Source: Gemmiger_A avium (lineage in GTDB: Bacteria > Bacillota > Clostridia > Oscillospirales > Ruminococcaceae). From it: DNA of 6,081 nucleotides. Below the pieces are notes generated by a model. It was not told the origin of the DNA, made no database searches, and worked only from the letters and a program-made list of their open reading frames with translations. A program made the translations under genes and the position numbers. Positions 1 to 5,728 of the stretch are shown here, in pieces. The stretch lies in assembly GCA_019114585.1 (NCBI GenBank), contig DXFE01000008.1, forward strand, positions 1 through 6,081, in the 5' to 3' direction. How positions within the stretch are numbered: the first letter of the stretch is position 1; every line of letters begins with the position of its first letter.

Positions 1-41
1 GTACCCCTATGGAACAAAACCATCCTTCTCATTACTGCGAC

Positions 42-74
42 AAAAAGGGATGCCCCAAAACAGGGCATCCCTTT
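42..74 (-). terminator. Terminator-like hairpin near left edge
   Basis: A perfect 12-bp stem (44-55 with 63-74, arm AAAGGGATGCCC) encloses a 7-nt loop. Read on the minus strand, the stem ends in a run of five T followed by G. On the plus strand only three T follow. It could stop minus-strand transcription, or it could be the tail of a plus-strand gene ending just left of the window. No gene that uses it is visible here, so its assignment is uncertain. Confidence 0.5.
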
Positions 75-188
75 GCACATTATCTTTGAACTTTACATCA
101 CTCCTGGCTTTGATTAGGGCAGCCGTCAACCAGAGACGTTCACGTCCTGCAATAAGCACGCTTTATAAAAAGCAATACTGTCAAACAG

Positions 189-230
189 AAAACCGGGGAG
201 AGAGCACGTGTGCCTCCGCACCGGTTTTTT
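189..230 (+). terminator. Candidate plus-strand intrinsic terminator without a visible gene
   Basis: The outer stem AAAACCGG (189-196) pairs with CCGGTTTT (221-228). Inner pairs are GGAG with CTCC and GCAC with GTGC. A run of six T ends at 230. The shape fits rho-independent termination of plus-strand transcription, yet no convincing plus-strand gene lies at 1-188. It may end the 3' untranslated region of a gene left of the window or a short RNA. The minus-strand reading gives only four T. Confidence 0.45.
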
Positions 231-268
231 GCTTACGAAGGCGTCCGGAAATTCCGGTAAGAAGCGGC

Positions 269-309
269 AAAAACAAGGCAGCGCCCGGCTGGGAACCGGG
301 TGCTGCCTT
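269..309 (-). terminator. Intrinsic terminator of the carbohydrate-binding lipoprotein gene
   Basis: A 14-bp stem (275-288 with 296-309, arm AAGGCAGCGCCCGG, one G-T/mismatch position) has a 7-nt loop. On the minus strand it is followed by G and then five T (273-269). It begins 24 bp after the stop codon of the minus-strand lipoprotein gene, the normal place for its rho-independent terminator. The gene is therefore the last or only gene of its transcript. Confidence 0.85.
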
Positions 310-332
310 AACAATATCTGCCTTTTGGCAGG

Positions 333-2000
333 TCAGACGGTGTTCTGCGATCCGCCCATACCATCCGGTATATCGGACGGCGCCGTGCCGGTCTCGCCGG
401 TAGTGCCGCCTTTCCGGCCACCGCCGGTCATACCGCCCTGACGATCACCACCCATCTGGCCGGGATTGCTTTCCGACCCGTCGTTGGTGGTAACGGTGCC
501 GCCGTTGTTGGTGTAGTTGCCATCACAGTCCAGCGCCGTGTTGCCGGAGCCGTTGCAGGTCAGATCTAGAACACCGCCGTTCACGGTGAGCGACCCGTTG
601 GAATCCACGCAGTCGCCGATGGAAACAATGGTGAGGGTGCCTCCGTTGATGAGGATAAAGCTGTCGGAATCCGAAACAAAGCTGTCCGTCTGTTTTCCGC
701 CAAAGCCACCGAAACCGGAACCGTCCGCTCCGCCGGCTGCATTCAGCCCGTCGTCCTGGGATACAATGTCAAACACACCGTCCTCAATGGTAATGGAAAG
801 CCCCTCGATCCCTTCGTAGCAGTAGGGAATGGTAAAGGTTCCATTTTGGATGGTGAGGGCATCGTCACAGTGAACGGCGTCATCGCCGCTCTGCAGATAG
901 AACTCGCCGCCGGTGATCAGCATTTCCCCGCCAGCATGCAGGCAATCGTCCACGCTGTCAATGGTAAACTCTCCGCCGTTGATGGTGAAGGTTCCCTCCG
1001 CCTTAATGCCTTTCTGGCTGGTGGAATCCTCTTCGGTTCCGGTGTCGGTCTGAGCGGTCTGGCTGCCCCGGCCGCCCATGGTGCCGAAGGTGTCGCTGGC
1101 GGTCATGTCCACACTGGCGCTTCCGTCACCAGTGGACAGGGTGAAGCTGCCGCCGTCAATCTGCAGTGCGCCCTGGGCACTGACCGCGTCCCCCTGCGAA
1201 GTGATGGCATAGTTTCCGTCCGCTATATAGAGATAGCCCAGCGACAGATCATCGCTGTTCTCCGCGTGGATGCCGTCCTTGCCGGCGGTAATGGAGAAGG
1301 TGCCTGCGGCAATTGCCACGCTGTCCTTGCCGGACAGCCCATGGCTGGCGGCGGTGATGGCGTAAGTGCCGCCTGTGATCACCAGGTCATCCTTCGACAC
1401 GACCCCGTGACCGGTCGGGGCGCTGATGGTCAGGCCGCCGGTTCCGTTCAAGGTGAGGTCGGTTTTGGCAAAGATGACCGCATCAATGTTGTTATCGTCA
1501 ATGGCCACATAGCTGCCGCCGTTGGCCAGGGTGTTTTCCGTTCCGTCGGCCAGGGTGACGAACACCTTGTCCGCTTCCAGCGCATAGATGGCCGCGGAGG
1601 TGCTGCTGGTGATATCCGCTCCGTTGAGCACAAGCTGTACCTTGTCGGTGTCATCGGCGTTTATCACAATCTGACCGTCTGTGAGGGTACCGGAAACGCA
1701 GTAAACGCCCTCATCCAGCAGGATGATCTGATTGCCGTTTATGGAAACGGTATCCGAATCACAGACCGCGCTGTCGCCGTTCAGCTGTATGAAGACCGCT
1801 TCGCTTTCGTCGTAGGTGCCCGCCAGGTCGCGGTCGCTGAACAGGCTGGTAATGTCAATTGTGGAGACCGCGGCGGCGGTGGTGCTCTCCTCGGACTGGG
1901 CCTCGCTCTCCCCGCTATACGAAGATGTGATGCTTGTATCCGCCGAGCCGCAGCCGGCAAGCAGAAAAAGTGCGCAGAACAACAGGGCTGCGCGCCGGTA
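333..2000 (-). CDS. Carbohydrate-binding beta-helix lipoprotein (Cthe_2159-like), 5' end lost
   Basis: About 555 residues remain. The N-terminus starts in the middle of a lipoprotein signal peptide: two Arg, a hydrophobic run, then lipobox LAGC with the lipidated Cys at 1952-1950. A Ser/Thr/Glu-rich linker follows. Next comes a long run of short beta-strand repeats rich in NGG, ITGG and INGG turns with acidic loops DDCLHA, DDAVHC and DDGLNA. This is the pattern of the Cthe_2159/DUF4353 family, right-handed parallel beta-helices; the founding member binds cellulose and pectic polymers. A Gly-rich tail of about 45 residues closes the protein. It should be anchored to the outer face of the membrane and bind polysaccharide; no enzymatic activity is claimed. 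The reading frame stays open to 2630, but upstream of 2000 it only mirrors the histidine kinase. The ATG at 2072 has no ribosome site and would put polar residues ahead of the signal peptide. The true start codon, probably 3-8 codons further out, and the promoter are missing at the junction near 2000. Confidence 0.85.
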   Translation of the reverse strand, partial: YRRAALLFCALFLLAGCGSADTSITSSYSGESEAQSEESTTAAAVSTIDITSLFSDRDLAGTYDESEAVFIQLNGDSAVCDSDTVSINGNQIILLDEGVYCVSGTLTDGQIVINADDTDKVQLVLNGADITSSTSAAIYALEADKVFVTLADGTENTLANGGSYVAIDDNNIDAVIFAKTDLTLNGTGGLTISAPTGHGVVSKDDLVITGGTYAITAASHGLSGKDSVAIAAGTFSITAGKDGIHAENSDDLSLGYLYIADGNYAITSQGDAVSAQGALQIDGGSFTLSTGDGSASVDMTASDTFGTMGGRGSQTAQTDTGTEEDSTSQKGIKAEGTFTINGGEFTIDSVDDCLHAGGEMLITGGEFYLQSGDDAVHCDDALTIQNGTFTIPYCYEGIEGLSITIEDGVFDIVSQDDGLNAAGGADGSGFGGFGGKQTDSFVSDSDSFILINGGTLTIVSIGDCVDSNGSLTVNGGVLDLTCNGSGNTALDCDGNYTNNGGTVTTNDGSESNPGQMGGDRQGGMTGGGRKGGTTGETGTAPSDIPDGMGGSQNTV

Positions 2001-2699
2001 TCCCGCCGTATTGTCCGCCCGGTGGCGGAAAGCTATGAACGTCAAAAGCAGTTTATCACCGATGCAGGCCATGAACTCAAAACCCCTATGACCATTATCA
2101 GTGCCGATGTGGACCTGGCGGAAATGGACTGCGGGGAAAACCAGTGGCTGGCGGATATCCGCCGCCAGGCCCAGCGCCTTACCGGCCTGACCAACGATCT
2201 GATCTACCTCTCCCGTATGGAAGAGGAACAGCCTAAACTCCAGTACATTGAGTTCCCGTTGTCCGACGTGGTGGAAGAGATGGCTATGCCTTTCCAGGCG
2301 CCTGCCAAAAGCCAGGGCAAGGAACTTTCGCTGCACATCCAGCCCATGCTGTCCTGTACCGGCGACGAAAAAGCCATCCGGCAGCTGCTTTCTATCCTGT
2401 TGGACAACGCCCTGAAATATTCGCCTGCAGGGGGCAAGCTGGAACTGCGGCTGCAAAAGCAGGGAAGAAATCTGCTGCTTACCGTGTTCAATACTACCAG
2501 CCAGCCGGTGGAGCGAGACAAGCTGCCGCATCTCTTTGACCGGTTCTACCGTTCGGATCAGTCCCGCAACAGCCAGACCGGCGGTTACGGGCTGGGTCTG
2601 TCCATTGCGCGAAGTATCGTACAGGCGCATAAGGGGAAAATCCGGGCAGAAAGCCCGGACGGAAACTCGCTGCTGGTCATCATTTCACTGCCGGTTTGA
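2001..2699 (+). CDS. Sensor histidine kinase, C-terminal kinase half only (5'-truncated)
   Basis: About 232 residues of a two-component sensor kinase. In order: the end of the segment before the H-box (RPVAESYERQKQF), the H-box AGHELKTP with the phospho-accepting His at 2070-2072, the rest of the DHp helices (LTNDLIYLSRMEEE), then the HATPase domain with N-box LLDNALKYS, F-box LFDRFYRSD and G2-box GGYGLGLSIA. It ends LLVIISLPV. All catalytic motifs are intact. What is missing is everything upstream: no transmembrane helices, extracellular sensor or HAMP-like part, and no start codon or ribosome site. The frame remains open leftward, but there it is only the antisense of the lipoprotein gene. 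Homology appears to begin at about 2001-2016, exactly where the oppositely oriented lipoprotein gene loses its start. As it stands it cannot make a membrane sensor. The htrA-like gene follows in the same direction 98 bp downstream. No response regulator gene is visible. Confidence 0.85.
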   Translation, partial: SRRIVRPVAESYERQKQFITDAGHELKTPMTIISADVDLAEMDCGENQWLADIRRQAQRLTGLTNDLIYLSRMEEEQPKLQYIEFPLSDVVEEMAMPFQAPAKSQGKELSLHIQPMLSCTGDEKAIRQLLSILLDNALKYSPAGGKLELRLQKQGRNLLLTVFNTTSQPVERDKLPHLFDRFYRSDQSRNSQTGGYGLGLSIARSIVQAHKGKIRAESPDGNSLLVIISLPV

Positions 2700-2782
2700 A
2701 AATTATGTGTATTTAAACTTCAATTAGAGTTCGCTTTTTATGCTCAAGGCAGAAACTAAAACCCGCTGATCAACGGGCGAGA

Positions 2783-2789
2783 AGAGGAG
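2783..2789 (+). promoter_or_regulatory. Ribosome binding site of the HtrA-like gene
   Basis: AGAGGAG lies 8 nt before the ATG at 2798 and fixes that start. The 98-bp gap between the kinase stop and this gene has no U-tailed terminator, so read-through from the kinase gene is possible. It also has no clearly recognisable -35/-10 pair. Confidence 0.8.
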
Positions 2790-2797
2790 ACTGCCTT

Positions 2798-3835
2798 ATG
2801 AATACTGTAAACGATGCGAACATCTTCCGTAAAACAGAACTTTCGACCGGTAACCCCATGCCGGCGCCGGGCCGCCATCCCCGTAACAAAAGGCGCGGTA
2901 TTTTTCGGCGGCTGGCCAGCCTGACCCTCAGCGCCGTCCTCTTTGGCGCTGTCTCGGCGGGAACCTTCTATGGCGTCAGCCGCCTGCTGCCGCAGGAAAG
3001 CGTCAGCACATCCACTGCCAGCGCGATCACTACCGGTACCAGCCTTGATGCGAAGAGCAGTACCGGCAGCAAGGATGTGTCGGACATCGCCTCCGCCGCG
3101 CTGCCCGGCGTAGTGGCCATTACCAACATTTCGGTGCAGGAAGTGCAGAACTTCTTCAGCCGGTTCGGGCATACCGGCGCGGGGCAGACACAGCTGCAGG
3201 AAACTACCAGCTGCGGCTCCGGCGTTATCATCGCCAATGACGGCACCTATCTGTATATTGTGACCAACGAACATGTGGTGGAAGGGGCCACAACCCTTTC
3301 GGTAAGTTTTGTGGACAATTCCGTCTATGAAGCGCAGCTGTGCGGTGCCGACGAGGAGGCCGATCTGGCGGTGATCAAGGTGGCGATTGAAGATCTGTCC
3401 GAAGAAACCCTTTCCCAGATTGCCGTGATTCCGCTGGGGGATTCCAATGAACTGGAAGTAGGGGAACAGGTGGTGGCCATCGGCAATGCGCTGGGGTACG
3501 GCCAGTCGGTAACTACCGGGATTGTCAGTGCCCTGAACCGGAGCCTCACCAATGAGGACGGCACCACCTCCACCTACATTCAGACCGATGCGGCCATCAA
3601 TCCCGGCAACAGCGGCGGTGCTCTGCTGAATATGGAGGGAGAACTTGTGGGAATCAACACCGCCAAGCTTTCGGATACCGATGTGGAAGGTATGGGGTAT
3701 GCCATCCCGATTTCCGATGTAACCGAATTGATTTCGCAGCTCATGACACAAACCGCTGACACGGCCCAGACCAGTGTCCCGCAGCAAACCGTTGCGGTCG
3801 CGCCCAGCGGGAAAGATGGCCGTCCTGCCGTATAA
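2798..3835 (+). CDS. HtrA/DegP-like trypsin-type serine protease, membrane-anchored, without PDZ domain
   Basis: 345 residues. Residues 1-38 are a basic cytoplasmic N-terminus ending RNKRRGIFRR. About 39-60 is one hydrophobic signal-anchor helix, and about 61-95 is a Ser/Thr-rich extracellular linker. The chymotrypsin-fold protease domain spans about 95-315 and has a complete triad: His159 in TNEHVV, Asp189 in EADLAVIK, Ser272 in NPGNSGGAL. TTSCGSGVII is the typical first strand motif of the HtrA family. The enzyme should degrade or process misfolded proteins on the outside of the cytoplasmic membrane. HtrA proteins usually continue into one or two PDZ domains and exceed about 400 residues. 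This one stops about 30 residues after the protease core with a Gln/Pro/Thr-rich tail, and the terminator begins within a few bases of the stop, so no PDZ remnant is present. It follows a sensor kinase gene in the same orientation, resembling the known CiaRH-HtrA link of streptococci; shared regulation here is inference. Confidence 0.92.
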   Translation: MNTVNDANIFRKTELSTGNPMPAPGRHPRNKRRGIFRRLASLTLSAVLFGAVSAGTFYGVSRLLPQESVSTSTASAITTGTSLDAKSSTGSKDVSDIASAALPGVVAITNISVQEVQNFFSRFGHTGAGQTQLQETTSCGSGVIIANDGTYLYIVTNEHVVEGATTLSVSFVDNSVYEAQLCGADEEADLAVIKVAIEDLSEETLSQIAVIPLGDSNELEVGEQVVAIGNALGYGQSVTTGIVSALNRSLTNEDGTTSTYIQTDAAINPGNSGGALLNMEGELVGINTAKLSDTDVEGMGYAIPISDVTELISQLMTQTADTAQTSVPQQTVAVAPSGKDGRPAV

Positions 3836-3837
3836 AT

Positions 3838-3878
3838 AAAAAAGGAACGCCTTTTCAAAGAAAAGGCGTTCCTTTTTT
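3838..3878. terminator. Bidirectional terminator between convergent genes
   Basis: A perfect 18-bp stem (3838-3855 with 3861-3878) has a 5-nt CAAAG loop, with GGAACGCC in the core, six A at the left foot and six T at the right foot. It starts 3 bp after the HtrA-like stop codon and lies 26 bp beyond the stop of the convergent ABC-F gene. The A/T feet give a U-tract in both directions, so it can terminate both genes. Confidence 0.93.
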
Positions 3879-3903
3879 GTATGGACATCCCGCTGCGAAA
3901 CGG

Positions 3904-5376
3904 TCAGATTTGAACCGGTATAGACTTTGTGGCGATTGCCGTCCGGAAAGCCAGATCGTGTTCCACCAGGATCATGGTGGGGCAAAACTCCTGGATCAGG
4001 CTTTCAATCTGCATCCGGGAATAAATATCGATGTAATTGAGCGGTTCGTCCCATATATACAGATGCGCCCGCTCACAAAGGCTTTTGGCAATCAGTACCT
4101 TTTTCTTCTGCCCGGCGGAATAATCCTCCATCTTCTTCTCAAACTGTACGCGGGAAAAATCCATCTTGCGCAGAATTGCCTTGAACAGTGTTTCGTCAAT
4201 TTGGCTGTTTTCCGCAAATTCAGATAAAGAGCCTTTCAGAAAGGAAGTATCCTGCGGTACATACGAAAGAATGAGCCCGGAGCCAACCGCAAGCGTTCCG
4301 CTGTGTTCGATGGACTGCCCCAAAAGCAGCTTCAGCAGACTGGTTTTCCCGGAACCGTTTTTGCCGTCCAGAACAATGCGGTCGCCTTGCTGGATTGCAA
4401 AGGAAACAGGCCGGCAAATTTCTTTTCCGCGGAAGACGGGGGCAACATGGGAGAAAGTGGCCAGCGTATTCGCAAAATAGGGCAGGGGAAAGAGCTTCAG
4501 ATCTTCCGCAGTTTCCACATTTTTGAGCAAACCGGATTTTTCTTCTATGGCCCGCTGCTGCTGGGCTTCGATCGCTTTGGATCGTTTCATCATTTTGGCA
4601 GACTGATGGCCAATATAGCCCCTGTCAACCGGGCCGTTTCCGTACTTGGACGCTTCGATCCGATCCGACCAGCGGGCGGTTCTCTGCGCCGCCTTGTGCA
4701 GCGCGTCGATGGATTTCTTCAGCTTTGCATTCTGGGCAAGTTCAAATTCCTGCTGCCGCTGGAAGTTGGCAAACCAGCTGGAGAAATTCCCGCTTTGCAC
4801 CTCAATATTGGCCCGGTTGATCGACAGAATGTGATCCACGCAGCCATCCAGAAAACAGCGGTCGTGGGATACCAGAATGAATCCTTTCTTTCGCTTCAGA
4901 TAGGCCGAAACGATTTCGCGCGCCTGCATATCCAGATGGTTTGTGGGCTCGTCAATCAGCAGAAAGTGCCCCTCGTTCAGGAAAAGCGCGGCCAGCAGTA
5001 CTTTTGTCTGTTCGCCGTTGGAAAGGCTGGCAAACGGTCGCCACAGCACGTCATCGCGAACGTCCAGACAGGACAGTTCTTTTAATAACTCCCACTCTTC
5101 GGCCAGCGGGCAAACCTCGCCCAGAACATCCCGGGTCAGTCGGCTTTTGTCCTCAACCGGGTAGGGGAAATAATCAAACTGTACGGACGCCTGAATTTTG
5201 CCGCGGTATTCATATTTCCCGAGCAATAGATTCAAAAAGGTCGTTTTCCCGCGGCCGTTTCTTCCGATAAAGCCAAGTTTCCAATCGGTATCCAACTGGA
5301 AACTGACATTTTCAAATATAGCGTCATAACTGGAAGGGTACGAGAAGGTAAGCCCTTCCACCCGGATCATAGACAT
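3904..5376 (-). CDS. ABC-F ATPase, Lsa-type ribosomal protection protein (predicted antibiotic resistance)
   Basis: 490 residues from the ATG at 5376, chosen because AAGGAGG (5390-5384) sits 7 nt upstream; a longer in-frame start at 5409 lies before this site. Two ABC domains and no transmembrane segments make it a soluble ABC-F protein. Domain 1 has Walker A GRNGRGKT (about 38-45), signature LSNGEQ (118-123), Walker B LLIDEPTNHLD with Asp142-Glu143, and switch SHD (His171). A charged helical linker (about 190-300) follows. Domain 2 has Walker A GKNGSGKT (338-345), signature YSAGQ (419-423), Walker B WDEP (Glu444), and switch EHD (His473). The opening MIRVEGLTFSY, the WKLGFIGRNGRGKTT stretch and the late WDEPLNYIDIYSRMQIE resemble Lsa proteins. 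These bind the ribosomal E site and displace lincosamides, streptogramin A and pleuromutilins. The length fits the family (about 490-500). Drug spectrum cannot be read from the sequence; a housekeeping or unselected ABC-F is the alternative. It is a single-gene unit, and its upstream region is largely taken up by a structured repeat element. Confidence 0.9.
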   Translation of the reverse strand: MSMIRVEGLTFSYPSSYDAIFENVSFQLDTDWKLGFIGRNGRGKTTFLNLLLGKYEYRGKIQASVQFDYFPYPVEDKSRLTRDVLGEVCPLAEEWELLKELSCLDVRDDVLWRPFASLSNGEQTKVLLAALFLNEGHFLLIDEPTNHLDMQAREIVSAYLKRKKGFILVSHDRCFLDGCVDHILSINRANIEVQSGNFSSWFANFQRQQEFELAQNAKLKKSIDALHKAAQRTARWSDRIEASKYGNGPVDRGYIGHQSAKMMKRSKAIEAQQQRAIEEKSGLLKNVETAEDLKLFPLPYFANTLATFSHVAPVFRGKEICRPVSFAIQQGDRIVLDGKNGSGKTSLLKLLLGQSIEHSGTLAVGSGLILSYVPQDTSFLKGSLSEFAENSQIDETLFKAILRKMDFSRVQFEKKMEDYSAGQKKKVLIAKSLCERAHLYIWDEPLNYIDIYSRMQIESLIQEFCPTMILVEHDLAFRTAIATKSIPVQI

Positions 5377-5383
5377 ATGCATA

Positions 5384-5390
5384 CCTCCTT
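5384..5390 (-). promoter_or_regulatory. Ribosome binding site of the ABC-F gene
   Basis: On the minus strand AAGGAGG lies 7 nt before the ATG at 5376. Two other ATG codons are nearby: 5382 is only 1 nt from the site, too close, and 5370 is 13 nt away. This favours 5376 and excludes the longer frame start at 5409. Confidence 0.85.
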
Positions 5391-5410
5391 TATTCAGGGA
5401 GTAAGACAAA

Positions 5411-5650
5411 GTCAGGACCCCCGGCTAAGCCGGGGGCTTGAGTAAGCCCTGGAAGGGCATCGTACCGGCAAGCCTCTCAAGAGGCACTGAATTATCCACC
5501 TCTTGCATCACTTGCACGACAGCCCGTAAACGGGCGTTGCTTTTCCAAAAATCAACTTTCGGGCAACCATAACGTTGCTGTTCTTTTCTCGCTTCGCTCG
5601 GCACTTGAAGCTAAAGCTTTTTGACACTCCCCGGCAGAGCCGGGGGTTGC
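5411..5650 (-). mobile_element. Non-autonomous palindrome-ended element, IS200/IS605-superfamily-like
   Basis: About 240 bp without a protein gene, bounded by two nearly identical GC-rich hairpins: CCCCCGGC-taa-GCCGGGGG (5418-5436) and CCCCGGC-aga-GCCGGGG (5629-5645). Their flanks also match in direct orientation (a GAC/GTC-like triplet before, a TTG-like triplet after). Between them lie further short hairpins: 5446-5458, 5472-5485, 5522-5535, 5563-5578 and 5608-5619. Subterminal hairpins at both ends, with no long terminal inverted repeats and no evident target duplication, are features of IS200/IS605-type elements and their ORF-less derivatives. A 74-codon minus-strand frame across it overlaps the mutS2 stop and terminator and is not a believable gene. 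The exact ends are estimates. It fills most of the gap between the mutS2 terminator and the ABC-F start. An alternative is a dispersed extragenic repeat of another kind. Confidence 0.55.
5446..5620 (-). ncRNA. Candidate structured RNA inside the repeat element (omega-RNA/HEARO-like?)
   Basis: Read on the minus strand, the element gives a chain of hairpins. One segment (5580-5552) carries CAAC, then ATGGTTGC, then CCG, then GTTGA. From memory, this order resembles the guide-proximal part of IscB-associated omega-RNA (HEARO). Further on, GGTGGATAATTCAGTGCCTC followed by a GCCTC/GAGGC hairpin resembles the 3' part of such RNAs. No IscB or TnpB reading frame is present in the window. The resemblance is by eye, expression is not shown, and the ends are arbitrary. 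Confidence 0.3.
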
Positions 5651-5678
5651 CTTTGCGCTTAAGCAAACAAATCAATGC

Positions 5679-5719
5679 AAAAATGAGCTCCCGCGCCGAA
5701 ACGCGCGAGAGCTCATTTT
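5679..5719 (-). terminator. Intrinsic terminator of mutS2
   Basis: The stem AAAATGAGCTC (5680-5690) pairs with GAGCTCATTTT (5709-5719), and a GC-rich inner part (CGCG with CGCG) surrounds a GAAA-containing loop. On the minus strand it ends in five T (5683-5679). It lies 9 bp past the mutS2 stop codon. It should insulate the ABC-F gene from mutS2 transcription, so the ABC-F gene needs its own promoter. Confidence 0.85.
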
Positions 5720-5728
5720 GCCTTATGA

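Noticed and set aside
156..184. Perfect TTGACA on the minus strand at 184-179
   Set aside because: No acceptable -10 hexamer at 16-18 bp spacing, and no gene downstream on that strand in the window.
50..441. Plus-strand frames at 50-403 and 208-441 and a minus-strand frame at 126-314
   Set aside because: They run through two or three terminator hairpins or the antisense of the lipoprotein tail, and lack ribosome sites and recognisable protein features.
846..2000. Long plus-strand open frame (part of a 617-codon frame) upstream of the kinase domain
   Set aside because: It is the antisense of the well-supported lipoprotein gene, with Gly/Ala/Val-rich low-information sequence and no sensor or membrane segments. 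The frame joins the real kinase only because of the junction at about 2000.
2001..2630. Minus-strand extension of the lipoprotein frame to an ATG at 2630
   Set aside because: This stretch mirrors the histidine kinase coding sequence. The lipoprotein signal peptide begins at about 2000, and neither the ATG at 2630 nor that at 2072 has a ribosome site.
2762..2777. Imperfect palindrome CCCGCTGATCAACGGG upstream of the HtrA-like gene
   Set aside because: Only a 4-5 bp stem with no U-tract, occurring once; too little to call a terminator or an operator.
2756..3985. 409-codon minus-strand frame across the HtrA-like gene
   Set aside because: Antisense shadow of a gene with a clear triad, ribosome site and terminator; it also runs through the bidirectional terminator.
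4303..5085. 260-codon plus-strand frame inside the ABC-F gene
   Set aside because: Antisense shadow of a gene with all ABC motifs; no ribosome site or recognisable domain.
5411..5650. CRISPR array or riboswitch in the hairpin-rich region
   Set aside because: There are no regularly spaced identical repeats. The layout (similar palindromes at both ends, no recognisable ligand-binding core, no U-tract before the ABC-F gene) fits a mobile-element-like repeat better.
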